DNA from: Bombardia bombarda
Taxonomy: Eukaryota; Ascomycota; Sordariomycetes; Sordariales; Lasiosphaeriaceae
DNA length: 64,000 bases
Direction: 5' to 3'
Assembly (NCBI GenBank): GCA_030512295.1
Contig: JAULSR010000002.1
Coordinates: 3,844,001-3,908,000, forward strand
Each line of letters starts with the position of its first letter. Position 1 is the first letter of the stretch. The notes below the pieces were generated by a model. That model searched no databases. It worked only from the letters and a program-made list of their open reading frames with translations, and was not told the origin of the DNA. This document shows, piece after piece, positions 24,769-35,968 of this stretch. The position numbers and the translations under genes are program-made.

Positions 24769-26056
24769 TTTTGGTGGTTTTGGTTCTAGATGGAAATTGT
24801 ACTGAGTGGTAAGATGTTGAAGAGTTTGGAGCGTCAAGATTTGAGCGTGGGAGGATGTTGGTTGTTAGAAAAGATGTCTTGTCTGGTTCCTATGATGGCT
24901 TGATCACTGTTGGAGATAGATAGCTCAAGGCACTGGGCGAGATATTGTCTTATACACGTTGCAGACAATGAGGACTGCATCATGTCTTTCGTATTGGCTA
25001 AGCAGACACTCTAAGTCTAGACTTAGTCCATCTGTCATCAGCGTTTCGATACTCGGCTTGCTGGCTACAATGGGCATAGTTCAAAAGAGGTCGCTTACTC
25101 GGAACAACACATTACCCCAGATCCAGCCACCACGGTCAAAATTTATCAGCAATCTCAAAATGTGTAATGTCTATTAGGCCGAATTGTCGTCATGGCGGGA
25201 CATGATGCATTCACGCAGCGCCTGTTTCCAGTTGGTGGTGTTGGTTGGTGGACATTATTTATTCCCAATTGACCAATCCTCGCGCATGCGGACATCGTTG
25301 ACTCATCCATCCCATCTGTACGAGCCCATCTGTACCATGCTTCACCTGGACTGGGATTCACTAAGGTACAACAGATCTTAGCAAATATTTACCGAAACTG
25401 AGTAACGTATTGTTAGTGTAGGAGTACAAGCCGATAGATTCCCCGCGAATTTCACCATCCTTTTGATTGGCCCGCCTTCCACCCACCGGCCCGAAATGGA
25501 TTTCACCTCAACCTAATAGTCTAAAATCCCTGCATCCTCTTCGCGAGACCGAGCCATTCCATTCCATTCCAACGCTCCTGTTAATCGAATGCACCTAAGA
25601 CACCTCTGATCAATCTATTGAAGAATCATTTCCAGCAGAAGAACAACCTCCAACAGCCGGTTCTCCGCGGCTTTCTCTTCTCCTTGCGGGCGGGCAGCAA
25701 TTGCAACATCATCGCAAAATCGACGCTGTTGACACATCCTGAACTGAACATCACCGTCAAAATATCTCTCTCGAGCTATGACAAGTCATTGCCTGCATCG
25801 CGTCATCCAAAACGAGCCATGGGGCCTCTATCATTGCTCGTGGCCTGCGTCACGAAGCGGCACATCCATCAGCGCGATCATGGACATGGACAATCTCCTG
25901 TTCTTCTATATCTTGGGCGACAACGAGCAAAGACATGGCCCCCATAGCCATTTTCCTCGATTTCCCATTCCTTTCTTCGCATGAATCGACATCAATAAGC
26001 CAGCATAAACCCGTCATTTTGACAAGTCTCTGGCACGACATAACAACCTAGCCAGA
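24769..26056. other. Intergenic between divergent genes, no gene supported
   Basis: About 1.3 kb upstream of both the peroxiredoxin-like gene and the LPMO gene. Short frames at 25618-25984 overlap each other and probably lie in the LPMO leader. Confidence 0.4.
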
Positions 26057-28021
26057 ATGACTTGCAGCAAAATAAAGAGGCTGGCCCTCGCCGCGCTGGC
26101 CGCTACCGCCATAGGACCCAGCCTTATCACGGCGCATATGGCAATGGTGACTCCTGCTCCCTTCGCAACTCCGAAAGTCGGTCCCCAGAACAATAGTCCA
26201 TTAGCGGCCGACGGCACCGATTTCCCCTGCAAGGCCGGACCATCGGACACCTACGTTCCTGGTACCACTCCCAACAACTTTCCCCTTGGGTCAGAGCAGC
26301 CACTCGTCTTTGTTGGCTCGGCTGTTCACGGCGGCGGTTCTTGCCAAATCTCTATCACCTACGACAACCCACCCACTGCGAAGAGTGTGTGGAAGGTCGT
26401 GACATCAATCGAGGGTGGATGTCCTGCTCGAGGCGAGGTGGGCAACTTGAACATAGCGGGTGGGGCATCAGCCCCCGACCCATACACCTACAACTTCACG
26501 ATACCAGACAACATACCCACAGGCAAAGCTACGTTAGCCTGGACGTGGTTTGGCAAACTCGGCGGAAGACCAGAGATGTACATGAACTGCGCTCCCGTCA
26601 CGTTGACGGCACCGGGAGAGGCCTCGGCAAATGGCTCCTCGTTAACCCCTCGAGATGACTCTGGGCCCATGGCCGTCTTTGAGTCTCTGCCAGACATGTT
26701 CGTCGCGAATATCGGCAACGGCTGCAAGAGCCCCGAAAGCGCGGACACGTTATTCCCCAACCCGGGCGCGAACCTCCAACAGCTGAATGGCGACACCACG
26801 AAGTTTTCTACCCCCATCGGCACCGGCTGCCAGCAGCCCACGGGTTCACCTCCTGAGTCTCCCAGCAGCAACAATGCTAGCAGTAGTGCAGCCATCACTA
26901 CCAGCAACAGCCAAAGCACCAGTCCCAGCAGCTCCAGCACCAATGTTCTTCCGAGCGTCACCCCATTTATCACTGCCAGCAACACCGCAAGCACTACTAC
27001 CAGCAGTATCGCAGCCGACAACAGCGAAACTAGTGGCAGTGTCACTAGCAGTTCAAGCAGCAGCAGCAGTGAAACCAGCGGAGGTACCGTCATCTGGCCC
27101 GGTGACCAGAACCAGCCAGAAAAAGGCCCATACGCTAATAGCTCAACAACCTTGCCGATCGGCATTTCTACCAACGGCACCATCAACAATAATAGCGGTC
27201 AAGTCAACTGTTTTGCTAGCAACGGCTTTGTGCCTACCAATGCGAACTGCGACCCATCAGGCAGCGGCACACTCGACACCAACAGCCTTGACCCCGACGC
27301 TGGCCCCGTTACCGTCACCGTCGTTGTCTCCAGCGGCACCACCACCAGCATTATCACTGTGGATACCGACGGCGCTATCATCGGCGGGCCCGACACCGAG
27401 ACCAGTACTACCGATACTGCTACCGTCACTGCCACCAGTGATCCCGCAACCGGAACCGCCACGGTCGATGCTAGTAGTGTCAGCAGCAACACTGGCAGCG
27501 TCACCTCCTCAAGTGCCCCCATCTCCAGCACCACCCTTCCCAGCGTCACCATCACCAGCTCTGCCAGCATTTCGAGCATTGTAGGCGCCGCCAGTACAGC
27601 CAGCAGCACCGACGACAGCGATACCAGCAGCAGCACAGACAGCAGCATCACCGGTGCCGAGCTGATGGGCGCCTGTTCCGACGAAGGCGTTTACAACTGT
27701 ATCGACGGTGACTCGTATCAGACGTGCTCATCAGGAACCTGGTCGATTGCCTTGTACATGGACGAAGGAGAATCGTGCAAGGTTGGGCAGTACGCGACGC
27801 TCCAGAAATCCAACGAGGTGCAGCCCGCTCGGATGTCCAAGAGGAAGGTGCTTGCAACCAGGGCGACAGCAAATGACTATTCCAGTTTGATTCCATTCCT
27901 CGTTGGGATGTTGGTATTTATTCTCTTGCTCTCGTTGAGGATCCGCCGGTTTCCGCGGGCCAGGCAGCGTCTGCTGGCGCTGGCCCAGCAGCAGCGTGAT
28001 AGGGGTATAAGGTGTGGATAG
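26057..28021 (+). CDS. AA11 lytic polysaccharide monooxygenase with X278-like domain and C-terminal membrane segment
   Basis: Single-exon frame of 654 aa. A signal peptide ends at A26, leaving H27 as the mature N-terminus followed by M-A-M-V-T-P-A-P-F, the AA11 signature; H91 in S-A-V-H-G-G-G-S-C is the second histidine-brace ligand, and the E-M-Y-M-N-C-A segment supplies the axial region. A Ser/Thr linker of roughly 300 residues follows, then a Cys-rich module at about 537-577 (G-A-C-S ... W-S) of the X278 type attached to AA11 enzymes. Unusually, the protein ends with a hydrophobic helix at about 610-629 and a basic tail, suggesting tethering to the plasma membrane. Known AA11 enzymes oxidatively cleave chitin; self-wall remodelling is a plausible but untested role. 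Confidence 0.88.
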   Translation: MTCSKIKRLALAALAATAIGPSLITAHMAMVTPAPFATPKVGPQNNSPLAADGTDFPCKAGPSDTYVPGTTPNNFPLGSEQPLVFVGSAVHGGGSCQISITYDNPPTAKSVWKVVTSIEGGCPARGEVGNLNIAGGASAPDPYTYNFTIPDNIPTGKATLAWTWFGKLGGRPEMYMNCAPVTLTAPGEASANGSSLTPRDDSGPMAVFESLPDMFVANIGNGCKSPESADTLFPNPGANLQQLNGDTTKFSTPIGTGCQQPTGSPPESPSSNNASSSAAITTSNSQSTSPSSSSTNVLPSVTPFITASNTASTTTSSIAADNSETSGSVTSSSSSSSSETSGGTVIWPGDQNQPEKGPYANSSTTLPIGISTNGTINNNSGQVNCFASNGFVPTNANCDPSGSGTLDTNSLDPDAGPVTVTVVVSSGTTTSIITVDTDGAIIGGPDTETSTTDTATVTATSDPATGTATVDASSVSSNTGSVTSSSAPISSTTLPSVTITSSASISSIVGAASTASSTDDSDTSSSTDSSITGAELMGACSDEGVYNCIDGDSYQTCSSGTWSIALYMDEGESCKVGQYATLQKSNEVQPARMSKRKVLATRATANDYSSLIPFLVGMLVFILLLSLRIRRFPRARQRLLALAQQQRDRGIRCG

Positions 28022-28978
28022 GGGCAATATGTGGATTTGTCGGCTGCTTATCTGTTAGGGGATGGTGGGTGTTGTTGACTTACTTGACAGAGGATAGACG
28101 CCTGCTAATATTAGTGGTACATGTGGGGGTATCACATTGGCTTCTTTTTGGATGTCTATTTCGTTAATAGTTGGCAATCTATTCTATTTTATCTTCTCCA
28201 GAGTTAATCTATGTACAGTCTTTTTCCTGGATCATTGCCACGGCTGGAATACATGCTCACATTGTCCAAGTGTCCTGAGGATACGTATCTTTTTGAAGCT
28301 CTTAGCCTCCCCAAAACGATCATCGGAACAATACGGACAAGGGCTGATTAGTATAATTGAGTTTGAACATCATGCCCGGCATGGAATGCGGCGTTGGTCC
28401 GGCTCAAAAGAATACGGGGGTTGTGGGTTAGGGTAGTTGGTGGAGGGGTCCGCTTTTGACGACATGTCCCGCTTAGGCAGTATTGAGTTTATGTCCGGTT
28501 CATCAAGGATTGCTTTCACAATCGAATGAGAATAAAATACACATTGAAATACGAAGAGTAGTTTTTACAAAGCATGTCTTATTTTCGTCGTATTAGCGGA
28601 CCGCAAAGTCCTGTAAGGTTGTAGACCTAATGCAATGAATCGAATGAGCTGGGTGTCGAAAGTGATGTCTTTTGGAATTAAATTTAGAGTAAATGTCAGA
28701 AACTGGATCTGGGAAGATTTAGCAATCGCATTGTCTTTACCGAAAAGCCCCGACAAGCTATCAGAACAATATTATTGTCGCCAAAGTTGTGACCCTTGGA
28801 AGCTCATATACTCAACTTCTCTACTTTATGACGCCGATCAGTCCGTGGTACATTGGGTGTAAATATAATATAAACTGAATTCTCTCAACCTCTCTGATCA
28901 TGAATAGGGTGCGGGGCAGGCCGTCAGGGCAGGGCAGGGCTGAACAGAGCAGCTGGTCTCGAGCAGAGTTAGGATGAA
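28022..28978. other. AT-rich intergenic region, no gene supported
   Basis: Base composition turns AT-rich here and largely stays so to about 32 kb. No conserved frame was found. Confidence 0.4.
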
Positions 28979-30303
28979 ATGTTTGCTACAGTGCTGGGAC
29001 GAACCTCAGCTCCACACATCTACACTTCGCACACTGCAGAGCTATTCACATACAACAAACGTCCTGGAGCGGAAGCTCCTCATACAAACCTGCTCTTGAG
29101 ACTTCCTGAACTCATCCGGGAGATGATATACGATGAGCTCGTCGTAGCACCTTGCCCAATCGACGTGGAGTACGTTCACCACTGCCCCGATTGGAGACAA
29201 TGGGAAAAGATTCACCGCATCAATCACTGGCAACAAGAGCAGAAGTTTAGCATCTGCGTAGCTCTTCTTCGCGTCAACAAGCAGATCACGCGCGAGGCGT
29301 CTCGTCTCACCACATGTATGCCCGAAACCTATTCAACTTCAACGTACATTCCAATTTCTGTCGTCTCCCACGAGACGACTACTCGGCGGAGTACCACCCT
29401 GGAATCGGCTGGTTAAGAATTCTGAGCCCGACCAACGCCCAATCCCTTAGAAAGATGCAGTTTCTCATCTACTACAGGAGACCCGCAGAGTGGTATCAGG
29501 GCATGCTCAGCCGCGTAGCAGAGCTTGCGCCCAACCTGACTCAGATCCATCTTGCTTCAGAAGCCATTTGCACAGACCCAACAGAATGCGAACAGTGTGA
29601 ATTTAATAGAATGGACAACTTCCACTCCAAAACCCAAGGCGTCCTGATAAACTGCAATTCAGCCGTAGGCTACAGTATCGGCGGTCTCGCGTCGTTTGCG
29701 CCTTCCCTCAAGGCCTTCAAACATCTCGCCCGAGTTGTTGTGGCTGATCCCTTCAAACGCGACTTTATCCTGTTCCAGCTCGCCTACCGATTTCAGACCA
29801 CTGTCATCGGTATCAACCCTATCAACTTTCGATTCTGCTGGGATTCTATACTTTCAAACAAAATGGTCTCCTATTCTCGTTCAACGAATTGGCGCATATT
29901 GCGGAACTTGCATGCTATCGTGGACTCAATGGCCGAGGAATGCTACCGTTTTGTGCCAGTGTCGCCCAAGATCGTGGGAGCCTACGCCTGGTTCCCTAGC
30001 CCGCTTGTCGAGCGCGCCGAAGTCCACATGCAAGATGTCGAGCGTCTAGAGAGACTAGACGAGGCCCACCCGAGAGCCAATCTTCAGCCCATTATCTAGG
30101 CTCTGCGAGACTTAATGACGAAGCAGGAAGTAGAGCGAAAGGAGCAGGAAGTAAAGCGAAAGGAGGCTGAGGAGGCGCCGAAGGAGATCGAGGTAGCCAA
30201 GGCAGCTGAAGAAGCAAAGCAAGCCGCTGATTTCGTTGCCGCTATCGCGAACGAGGTTGGTGTGGATATTTTTTTGATGGGTGTGGAAGTCAATACAATC
30301 TAA
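28979..30303 (+). pseudogene. 2EXR/F-box-like fungal protein gene, frameshifted and with an in-frame stop
   Basis: The first frame (from 28979) contains R-L-P-E-L-I-R-E-M-I-Y-D-E-L, the N-terminal motif of the 2EXR/F-box-like proteins abundant in filamentous fungi, and V-N-K-Q-I-T-R-E-A-S-R-L. It breaks at about 29305-29316; the family-like continuation (Y-A-R-N-L-F-N-F) is in the next frame, consistent with one missing nucleotide. That frame ends at TAG 30097-30099, but the same frame continues open to 30303 with a Lys/Glu-rich coiled-coil-like tail (E-V-E-R-K-E-Q-E ...). CAG to TAG is the change expected of C-to-T repeat-induced point mutation. Two lesions plus AT-rich surroundings favour a decaying gene. 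If only the shift is an error, the product would be 373 aa. Confidence 0.6.
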
Positions 30304-30927
30304 GTCGTCGTCTTCGATCAGGGAGAGGAGAACGAAGACGAGGGCTCTTTAGCTGTCTGTCTGTCTGTCTATACATCAACAATTTGTAAATAGCCACAGC
30401 CCAAGTCTTTCTACAGATGTACTTAGTCATGCTAATAGAGAACCCAATTATCATGATTTGTATTGTACGACAGTTTAAATCGATGATGTTTTCCTACCTT
30501 GCCGGTCTGGACAAATGGTTCGTTAAGCAATCGCCTCCTCAAACCAGAGGGTTGGGGTCATACTGTATAAAGCGCAAAACAAGGAAACAATCAACTACGA
30601 AGCTGATTCTATATATATATGTACAAGAAAGGAAGTAAACAGATTGATTATATGACAAAGAACTCGTGATACGTAAGAAAGAATCGCGACACGGTTAGTC
30701 TAGTGGCCTCGTCCCTAACCCTTTTACAATAAGGGATACTGGCTTAACAAAGGCTGCTGAGTTTATAGCTGTTGTTGTATAAATAGCTCTATTAGCACCA
30801 AAACAGCCACAACAGCGGCAAGCCATTGATGGGTCTCAATTCTCTTTCTTGGTATATGATTACCATCTCATGAAATGCAAGCTGGGGATATCCCAAGTGC
30901 CAAGTACGTGAAAGGAGCTCGACGACA
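30304..30927. other. AT-rich region with weak tRNA-like promoter box
   Basis: Short CTGT repeats lie near 30353-30370. GGTTAGTCTAGTGG at 30693-30706 equals a tRNA-Glu-type A box, but no tRNA fold was found around it. No gene is supported. Confidence 0.35.
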
Positions 30928-31335
30928 ATGGGCAACCGCGGTTCGAATCTGGACGCGTCTGCGGGCTCTGGACACTTGCCCTCACACGGGACTAACACTA
31001 CGTCGGAGGAGAAACACGGAAACTATGACCAGATTCCCGAGTATGAGTATCCCGATGGAGATCACTATGTGTCTCCTGAATTCGTGAATCTGGTCAAAGC
31101 AGAACAAAAGGCAATCCCGAACCACGACTGGAAGAAACTCATCAGACAATTGGAGAAGATGCTGGTGAATCAAAACGTTGAGAAGGCCGAAGAGAAACTA
31201 AGAAACGCCCCGAATGAGAAGATAAGGAGGGCTGCAGAGAAGGATCTCGAGAGAGCTCTCAAGATGTTAGGTGAATATAGTGTAAGTGCTGAAGCGTACG
31301 ATACAGAGGAGTCTGATGTCGCGAAGACTATGTGA
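30928..31335 (+). CDS. Small orphan hydrophilic protein (uncertain)
   Basis: Open frame of 135 aa, Lys/Glu-rich, with a predicted helical segment W-K-K-L-I-R-Q-L-E-K and no membrane part or signal peptide. I do not recognise it. It lies in an AT-rich island between a decayed 2EXR-like gene and a surface-protein gene, where chance frames are less likely to reach this length in hydrophilic form but degenerate gene pieces are common. It could be a real small gene or the remnant of a larger coiled-coil gene. Confidence 0.35.
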   Translation: MGNRGSNLDASAGSGHLPSHGTNTTSEEKHGNYDQIPEYEYPDGDHYVSPEFVNLVKAEQKAIPNHDWKKLIRQLEKMLVNQNVEKAEEKLRNAPNEKIRRAAEKDLERALKMLGEYSVSAEAYDTEESDVAKTM

Positions 31336-32032
31336 TGTCTCGAAGACTGATGTCGAGATGAATGATGTCGAGTCAATGTCGAGTCATCCATCGCTATCAT
31401 TCTCAATCACCTCAGAGGCTGTGAGAGACCAATCGCTGCAGTACATTACATGGTCGAGGGGATAGTTCACTGACTCATAAAGGCACAAAATCAGTCACTA
31501 TCAGATCTGAGAGTAAATAGCATTGATAAATATTATATCTGATACCTAAATACCGAGACTCTACCTTCATCTGGTGTTATTGATATGCATATAGATATCT
31601 TTGGCTTTGAGCCCATAATAATGTATAAAGCCCAAACTACTGTGAGTAAGCCCCCCGTTGCCGATTTGTTAAGTCAAAGGTATTCAATGTCTAATTACCA
31701 ATAGTGGGTAGCAAGAGCAAGCCGTCACGCGATAAATTATATTATAATTACAGCCTAATATTCTCTTTCAGATCTAAGCAATTTTGTATCTTGTCTGTAA
31801 ATTCAATCTCAGCTTGCCGTCAAACAATATAATGAAGTACCAACATGTCACGTCCAGTACCTACTAGTTTTGTCATAATGATTTTGTATTCGGGCAATCG
31901 AACAAAGCCCTTGTTGAGGAACTGTCATCCTCGACTCGGCCAGTGTGTTAGACTTGGACTCGTGTAGAAAAACTAATACAATAGTAATTATATTGAAGCA
32001 ATTCACATCGACCATCAATCCACAGCTCATCT
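31336..32032. other. AT-rich intergenic region, no gene supported
   Basis: Strongly AT-rich with many TA steps. It could be an old, mutated repeat, but no transposon protein fragment was recognised. Confidence 0.4.
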
Positions 32033-33208
32033 TCAAGCAAACCCCAAATGAGACAACCCCAGCTCAGAACTACTCACAATCAACGATGGCGTCTTCGCAA
32101 CAGGTGAACTATCCCGCTCTCCCTGGGCAGAGGAAACTGCTAGAGGTGGCAGGCTTATCACCGCCATCGTCGCCATAGCCTCTGGCCTCCTCGTCTCCCC
32201 GCCCCCGGCGAGCGGCGCCATCTCAAACGCCTCATCCACACCTGAACCGGAGACACCCGATACCGGAGAAGATGGCCCGTCCCCTCGAGCTGAAGAAGAG
32301 GCCGAAGGAGGAAACCTGCCCCCATGGCCAACTACTGACACAAACGGGCTGTTCTTCGTGTAAGCAGGCGGCGGCGTGGGCGGGTAGTAGCTTGGGCGCT
32401 GGCTGCTGAAAGTTCCCCTCGTCCTTGGTCGTTGTCTACTTGGCCGGCGGAAGATGAGCAGCCAGAGGGCGGCAACGATGACGATAACCACGATGGGGAC
32501 GACGACGCCCATGGCGATTTGTGAGCCGACGGACATGCCGCTTAGGCTGTTGGCAGAAGCAGCTGGGGATGATGATACGGAGGCAGGGGAGGTTGAAGTT
32601 GAGGTTTGGGTTGGTGTCGATTTGTTCGTCGTGTCTTTGGTGTCGCTGGTGTGGCTGGTCGGGGATACATGTGAAGATTGTGTGTTCGTGGTCTGAAGCG
32701 CAGGGGCTATCGTAGATTGGGCCGTAGAGGATGTCGAGTTGATACAATAGGGCGACGGCGTGCCATCACCCATGCAGGTTTGTCCATTCGCGCAACAGAT
32801 GGAGCCACATTGAAAATCGCCGATGCCACAAACTCTTGCGCACCCGCCCTGGTTATTTGCAGCACCAGAAGCGCAGCAGAAGAAGGCTCCATTGTCGAAT
32901 GAGCAAGTCTCCCCGAGGTTGCCTGTGTCAAAGGCGCACAGTTAGTAAGTAATTTCTCTTTCACTTTTTCTTTTAGACAAGAATACCAACTTACAGCACC
33001 AGTCACCCAACAAGCACTTTGTCTCGTTACTTGCACAGGTCGGTCCTACTGAATCACGGGGGCGCAGAGACGATGCTCTTGGGATGAGGTCGGTGTGTAC
33101 ATCGTCGTAAAGCATCATGGCGGGACGCGCTGGCTGGAGGAGAAACCTCGTTGGTGGGACAAATGTAGGGGCTTCCCTCAGTAAGGGAGCGGCATCGTTA
33201 TTTATCAT
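32033..33208 (-). CDS. Cys-rich single-pass membrane protein with Ser/Thr stalk
   Basis: Two exons, 32995-33208 and 32033-32922, with a 72-nt phase-1 intron (GTAAGT donor, ACACAG acceptor), give 367 aa. The splice rebuilds a Cys-rich ectodomain of at least 14 cysteines around residues 57-131 (C-C-N-L-G-E-T-C, C-G-S-I-C-C-A-N-G-Q-T-C), followed by a Ser/Thr stalk, one membrane helix at about 207-229 and a Pro/Ser-rich cytoplasmic tail of about 140 residues. This is a common layout of fungal surface receptors or wall sensors. No clear signal peptide precedes the ectodomain from the ATG at 33208, so the true start may be in an unidentified upstream exon. A hydrophobic frame at 33198-33410 on the same strand is a weak candidate. 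Confidence 0.75.
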
Positions 33209-34709
33209 GGTGGGCCCTGAAATCAGCGTCCGTCGGGCGGAAAACAGGTCTACGTCTGAAAGATTGGTGGTCTATAACTATGAGGTTTGTATGGCATGGC
33301 AAAATCACAAACAGAGAGAATGGAAAAGGGAAAGAAAAAGAAAGCGAGGGCATTTGCATCTGCATGGGGATGTTTGACCACATCATATCAGTTTCCGCTG
33401 TTTTACACAAAGGTCAATCAATTTGACTCTAATTTCCACTCTGTTCGCTTATCACAGCTTGATCGACGCCAAGATGGCGCACTGATCGTCGATCGGGAGG
33501 CACGACTAGGGGATCAGCAAAGGTGGCTGAAAAAGACACCAGCGATACTGTTGCATTTCAGTGCATTTTGATTGGTTTAGCTGATTTCAGCAACGTCTCT
33601 TGTCTCCTTTTCACCCTTTCTTGAGCCTTGCCTTATCTTGCCCTACAATTCGAGTTTTGCATACAAAGGGGAGTGTTAAAGCATCAAGTTTGTGAAGATC
33701 GAGCCCCCGAAAAGGATTTCGCGGGTTGCCAAGTGACTCAAATCAGTGGTCGCAATTTGGTGCTCGTGACCCTGACAATGCGGGTGGTCATTGTACAGGT
33801 GGAAGTGCAAGTGTTATTGGATAAAAGTGTTATTGGATGAGTCCCTCCCCCCAGAAATTTAAGGTGAAGAAAATGAACTCCACTAACAGCAGGTCTATTG
33901 AAAGCACTTGCTGCAGCAGATTGCGGAAGATGGAAGGTGCGAGCGATGTTTAGGTAATAATGGGGTTGTTGCCAGTCTTATTGCCCGATGCTGTACGAAG
34001 TACCTGGTGAGTAATATGGATCCACAATATGATATAAGTATACTGTTTGAAACGATGTTTACGTGAAGCTGTAAATATTTCAGTCAACTGTTATCTAAGA
34101 AATTGGAAGTGTTTCCAAGGGGCTAAAAAGGGGTGTTTACAGGGCGTGTTCCAAGCAAAAGGCGGGGTATGTCCATTAGAATTCAATACCTAATAGCACG
34201 TGCAACACCCCTCCATCGAAGTGGTGGGTACCCCGCAGTTTAACCGACTGCGCTGAGCTGACTGATACTTTCGCGGAAGGCGCCAACCAGCCGCGCGCTG
34301 ATAACCTGGCTGGTCCAAGCTCGTCGTCATTATCTCCACACCTTTTGCTGGGCAATGGCGGCAGCGCGATCACGACCCTCGACGTTTGGCAAAGCTCTGA
34401 CACCTCTTTGCCATCTTTTCAATCCATAGCTCACACCAGCTGCGCCTCTCCTGTCGCTTTTTTTTTTTGCCATCATTTCTCTTCTCCTCATGAACCGGCC
34501 TCGTCAGCTTCCCCTGCGAGGGAACCGCCATTAATTCGGATTTTAATCTTTGAACCATTTTGTTTTAGCTTTTACTTGCTTGCCCTTTTTTTTTTTTCGA
34601 CAGCGATTTGTACCAACCACTTACCACCACACTCATTTAACCGCCGCCGAGTGCTTAACGACGACAAGCACGATCGAGGGCATCTCGCCTACCCCACCGA
34701 CTGCCTGCC
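33209..34709. other. Intergenic between divergent genes, no gene supported
   Basis: About 1.5 kb, pyrimidine-rich towards the LAMTOR1-like gene with T runs at 34462-34470 and 34588-34597. No coding frame stands out. Confidence 0.4.
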
Positions 34710-35200
34710 ATGGGCAATTGTTCATCGTGCCTCGGCGATAGGCGCCGCGATGTCATCGAAGATGTTTGTCCTTTTCCCTCCCCGCCGCCTTGATGCTCTG
34801 ATTGCTGTGGCTTAGGCTTCGATGGGCGACGTCATTTGCCATCAGCAGCGACGCTCCCTTCATTTATCCTTGTATCAGTTGCAAGGCTGGCCAGTTATAG
34901 CGACAATGGCTAATAGTGTTGATCTCGACAGGAAGACGAGGCGCAACATCTTTTCGACGAAACCAACATCCACTACGGCAGTTTCGATCAGCAACATATG
35001 ATGGGTCAAGAGGACCCGCAGGAGGTTCAAAGAGAGATTGAGGCTCTGCAAAGGGTGGTGGCACGCACGTCAGAGTACGTCTCCTTTGCCCCTCCCGTTC
35101 CTCCGTTGCTCCGTCCCCCCGTTCCTTCAGCTCGCGCCGTTGTCACTCCTCCCCCTTCAAGCTGGATGTCTGTGCTTGGCCCCCTCCCCCGTGAGCCAGT

Positions 35201-35243
<43 letters not shown>

Positions 35244-35669
35244 ACATGAGCACACACACCCCCAGAGATGGATCCGTCCATACATGGATCCATCCACACA
35301 TGCCCTCTCCCAAATTCATGGCGACGGGAAGGAATGGACGGCTGACATGGCTGCAGCAACATGGTCGACATCTACGACATTGTACCGCAAGACAAGATTG
35401 TGCAGGCTGCTCAGGCCGCCGCTGCCCCTGCGTCGCCTTATGCGTATGCTGGCCAGGAGGCGCGCATAGCCCGCTACCAGACCCTGCTCTCCAAGCTGTC
35501 GTCGCACGACGACCTCGCATCTGTGGCACGCGTTGATTGGGGCGACGTGCCCGAGGACGAAACTATTGAGATGCAACAGAGCACCGCCGCCCTGGTTGCG
35601 CCCGTTAAGCCCGACGGCGGCGAGGCTTTGGTCGGTAACTTCGCCGATGCTGCAGCCGCCATGCGCTGA
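34710..35669 (+). CDS. LAMTOR1/Ego1-like Ragulator scaffold, lipid-anchored
   Basis: Three exons, 34710-34763, 34932-35074 and 35357-35669, give 169 aa. The 18-residue first exon begins M-G-N-C-S-S-C-L-G: Gly2 for myristoylation and Cys4/Cys7 for palmitoylation, as in LAMTOR1 and yeast Meh1/Ego1. Exon 2 carries H-L-F-D-E-T-N-I and E-V-Q-R-E-I-E-A-L-Q-R-V-V; exon 3 begins N-M-V-D-I-Y-D-I. These match the LAMTOR domain, which holds the Ragulator/EGO complex on the vacuole to recruit Rag GTPases and TORC1. The first donor is GTTTGT, a weak but acceptable variant. Introns of 168 and 282 nt are long for this window. Splicing was deduced from protein pattern plus splice borders. Confidence 0.88.
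35202..35241. repeat. (CA)20 microsatellite inside an intron
   Basis: Twenty perfect CA dinucleotides inside the second intron of the LAMTOR1-like gene. Confidence 0.95.
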
Positions 35670-35903
35670 TACGGTGGATGTGTGACGAACCGAGTTGACG
35701 GGACGCACCGCGCCGCACCATACCCTAGCGCGCATCGCTCATTTCCTGATCAAAATCGTCGTCAGATGATTGACGGCGGAGGATGGCCCGGCCGGACTAG
35801 CGGTTGGGGCTTGGAGACGAGATGGGGAGCAACAGAGAGGGAGGGGGGTCTGCTGATGCCCGGCCCGAACCTCATTTCCTTGCTCTGCCCAGCCTGAGCC
35901 CAA

Positions 35904-35968
35904 CCCATCCCATCCCATCCCATCCCATCCCATCCCATCCCATCCCATCCCATCCCATCCCATCCCAT
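35904..35968. repeat. (CCCAT)13 pentamer microsatellite
   Basis: Thirteen perfect CCCAT units downstream of the LAMTOR1-like gene. Confidence 0.93.

Noticed and set aside
30693..30949. tRNA-like A box (GGTTAGTCTAGTGG) and B box (GGTTCGAATC) 240 bp apart
   Set aside because: Far too distant for a tRNA or tRNA-derived SINE, and no acceptor stem or cloverleaf could be drawn. The B box lies inside a short open frame.
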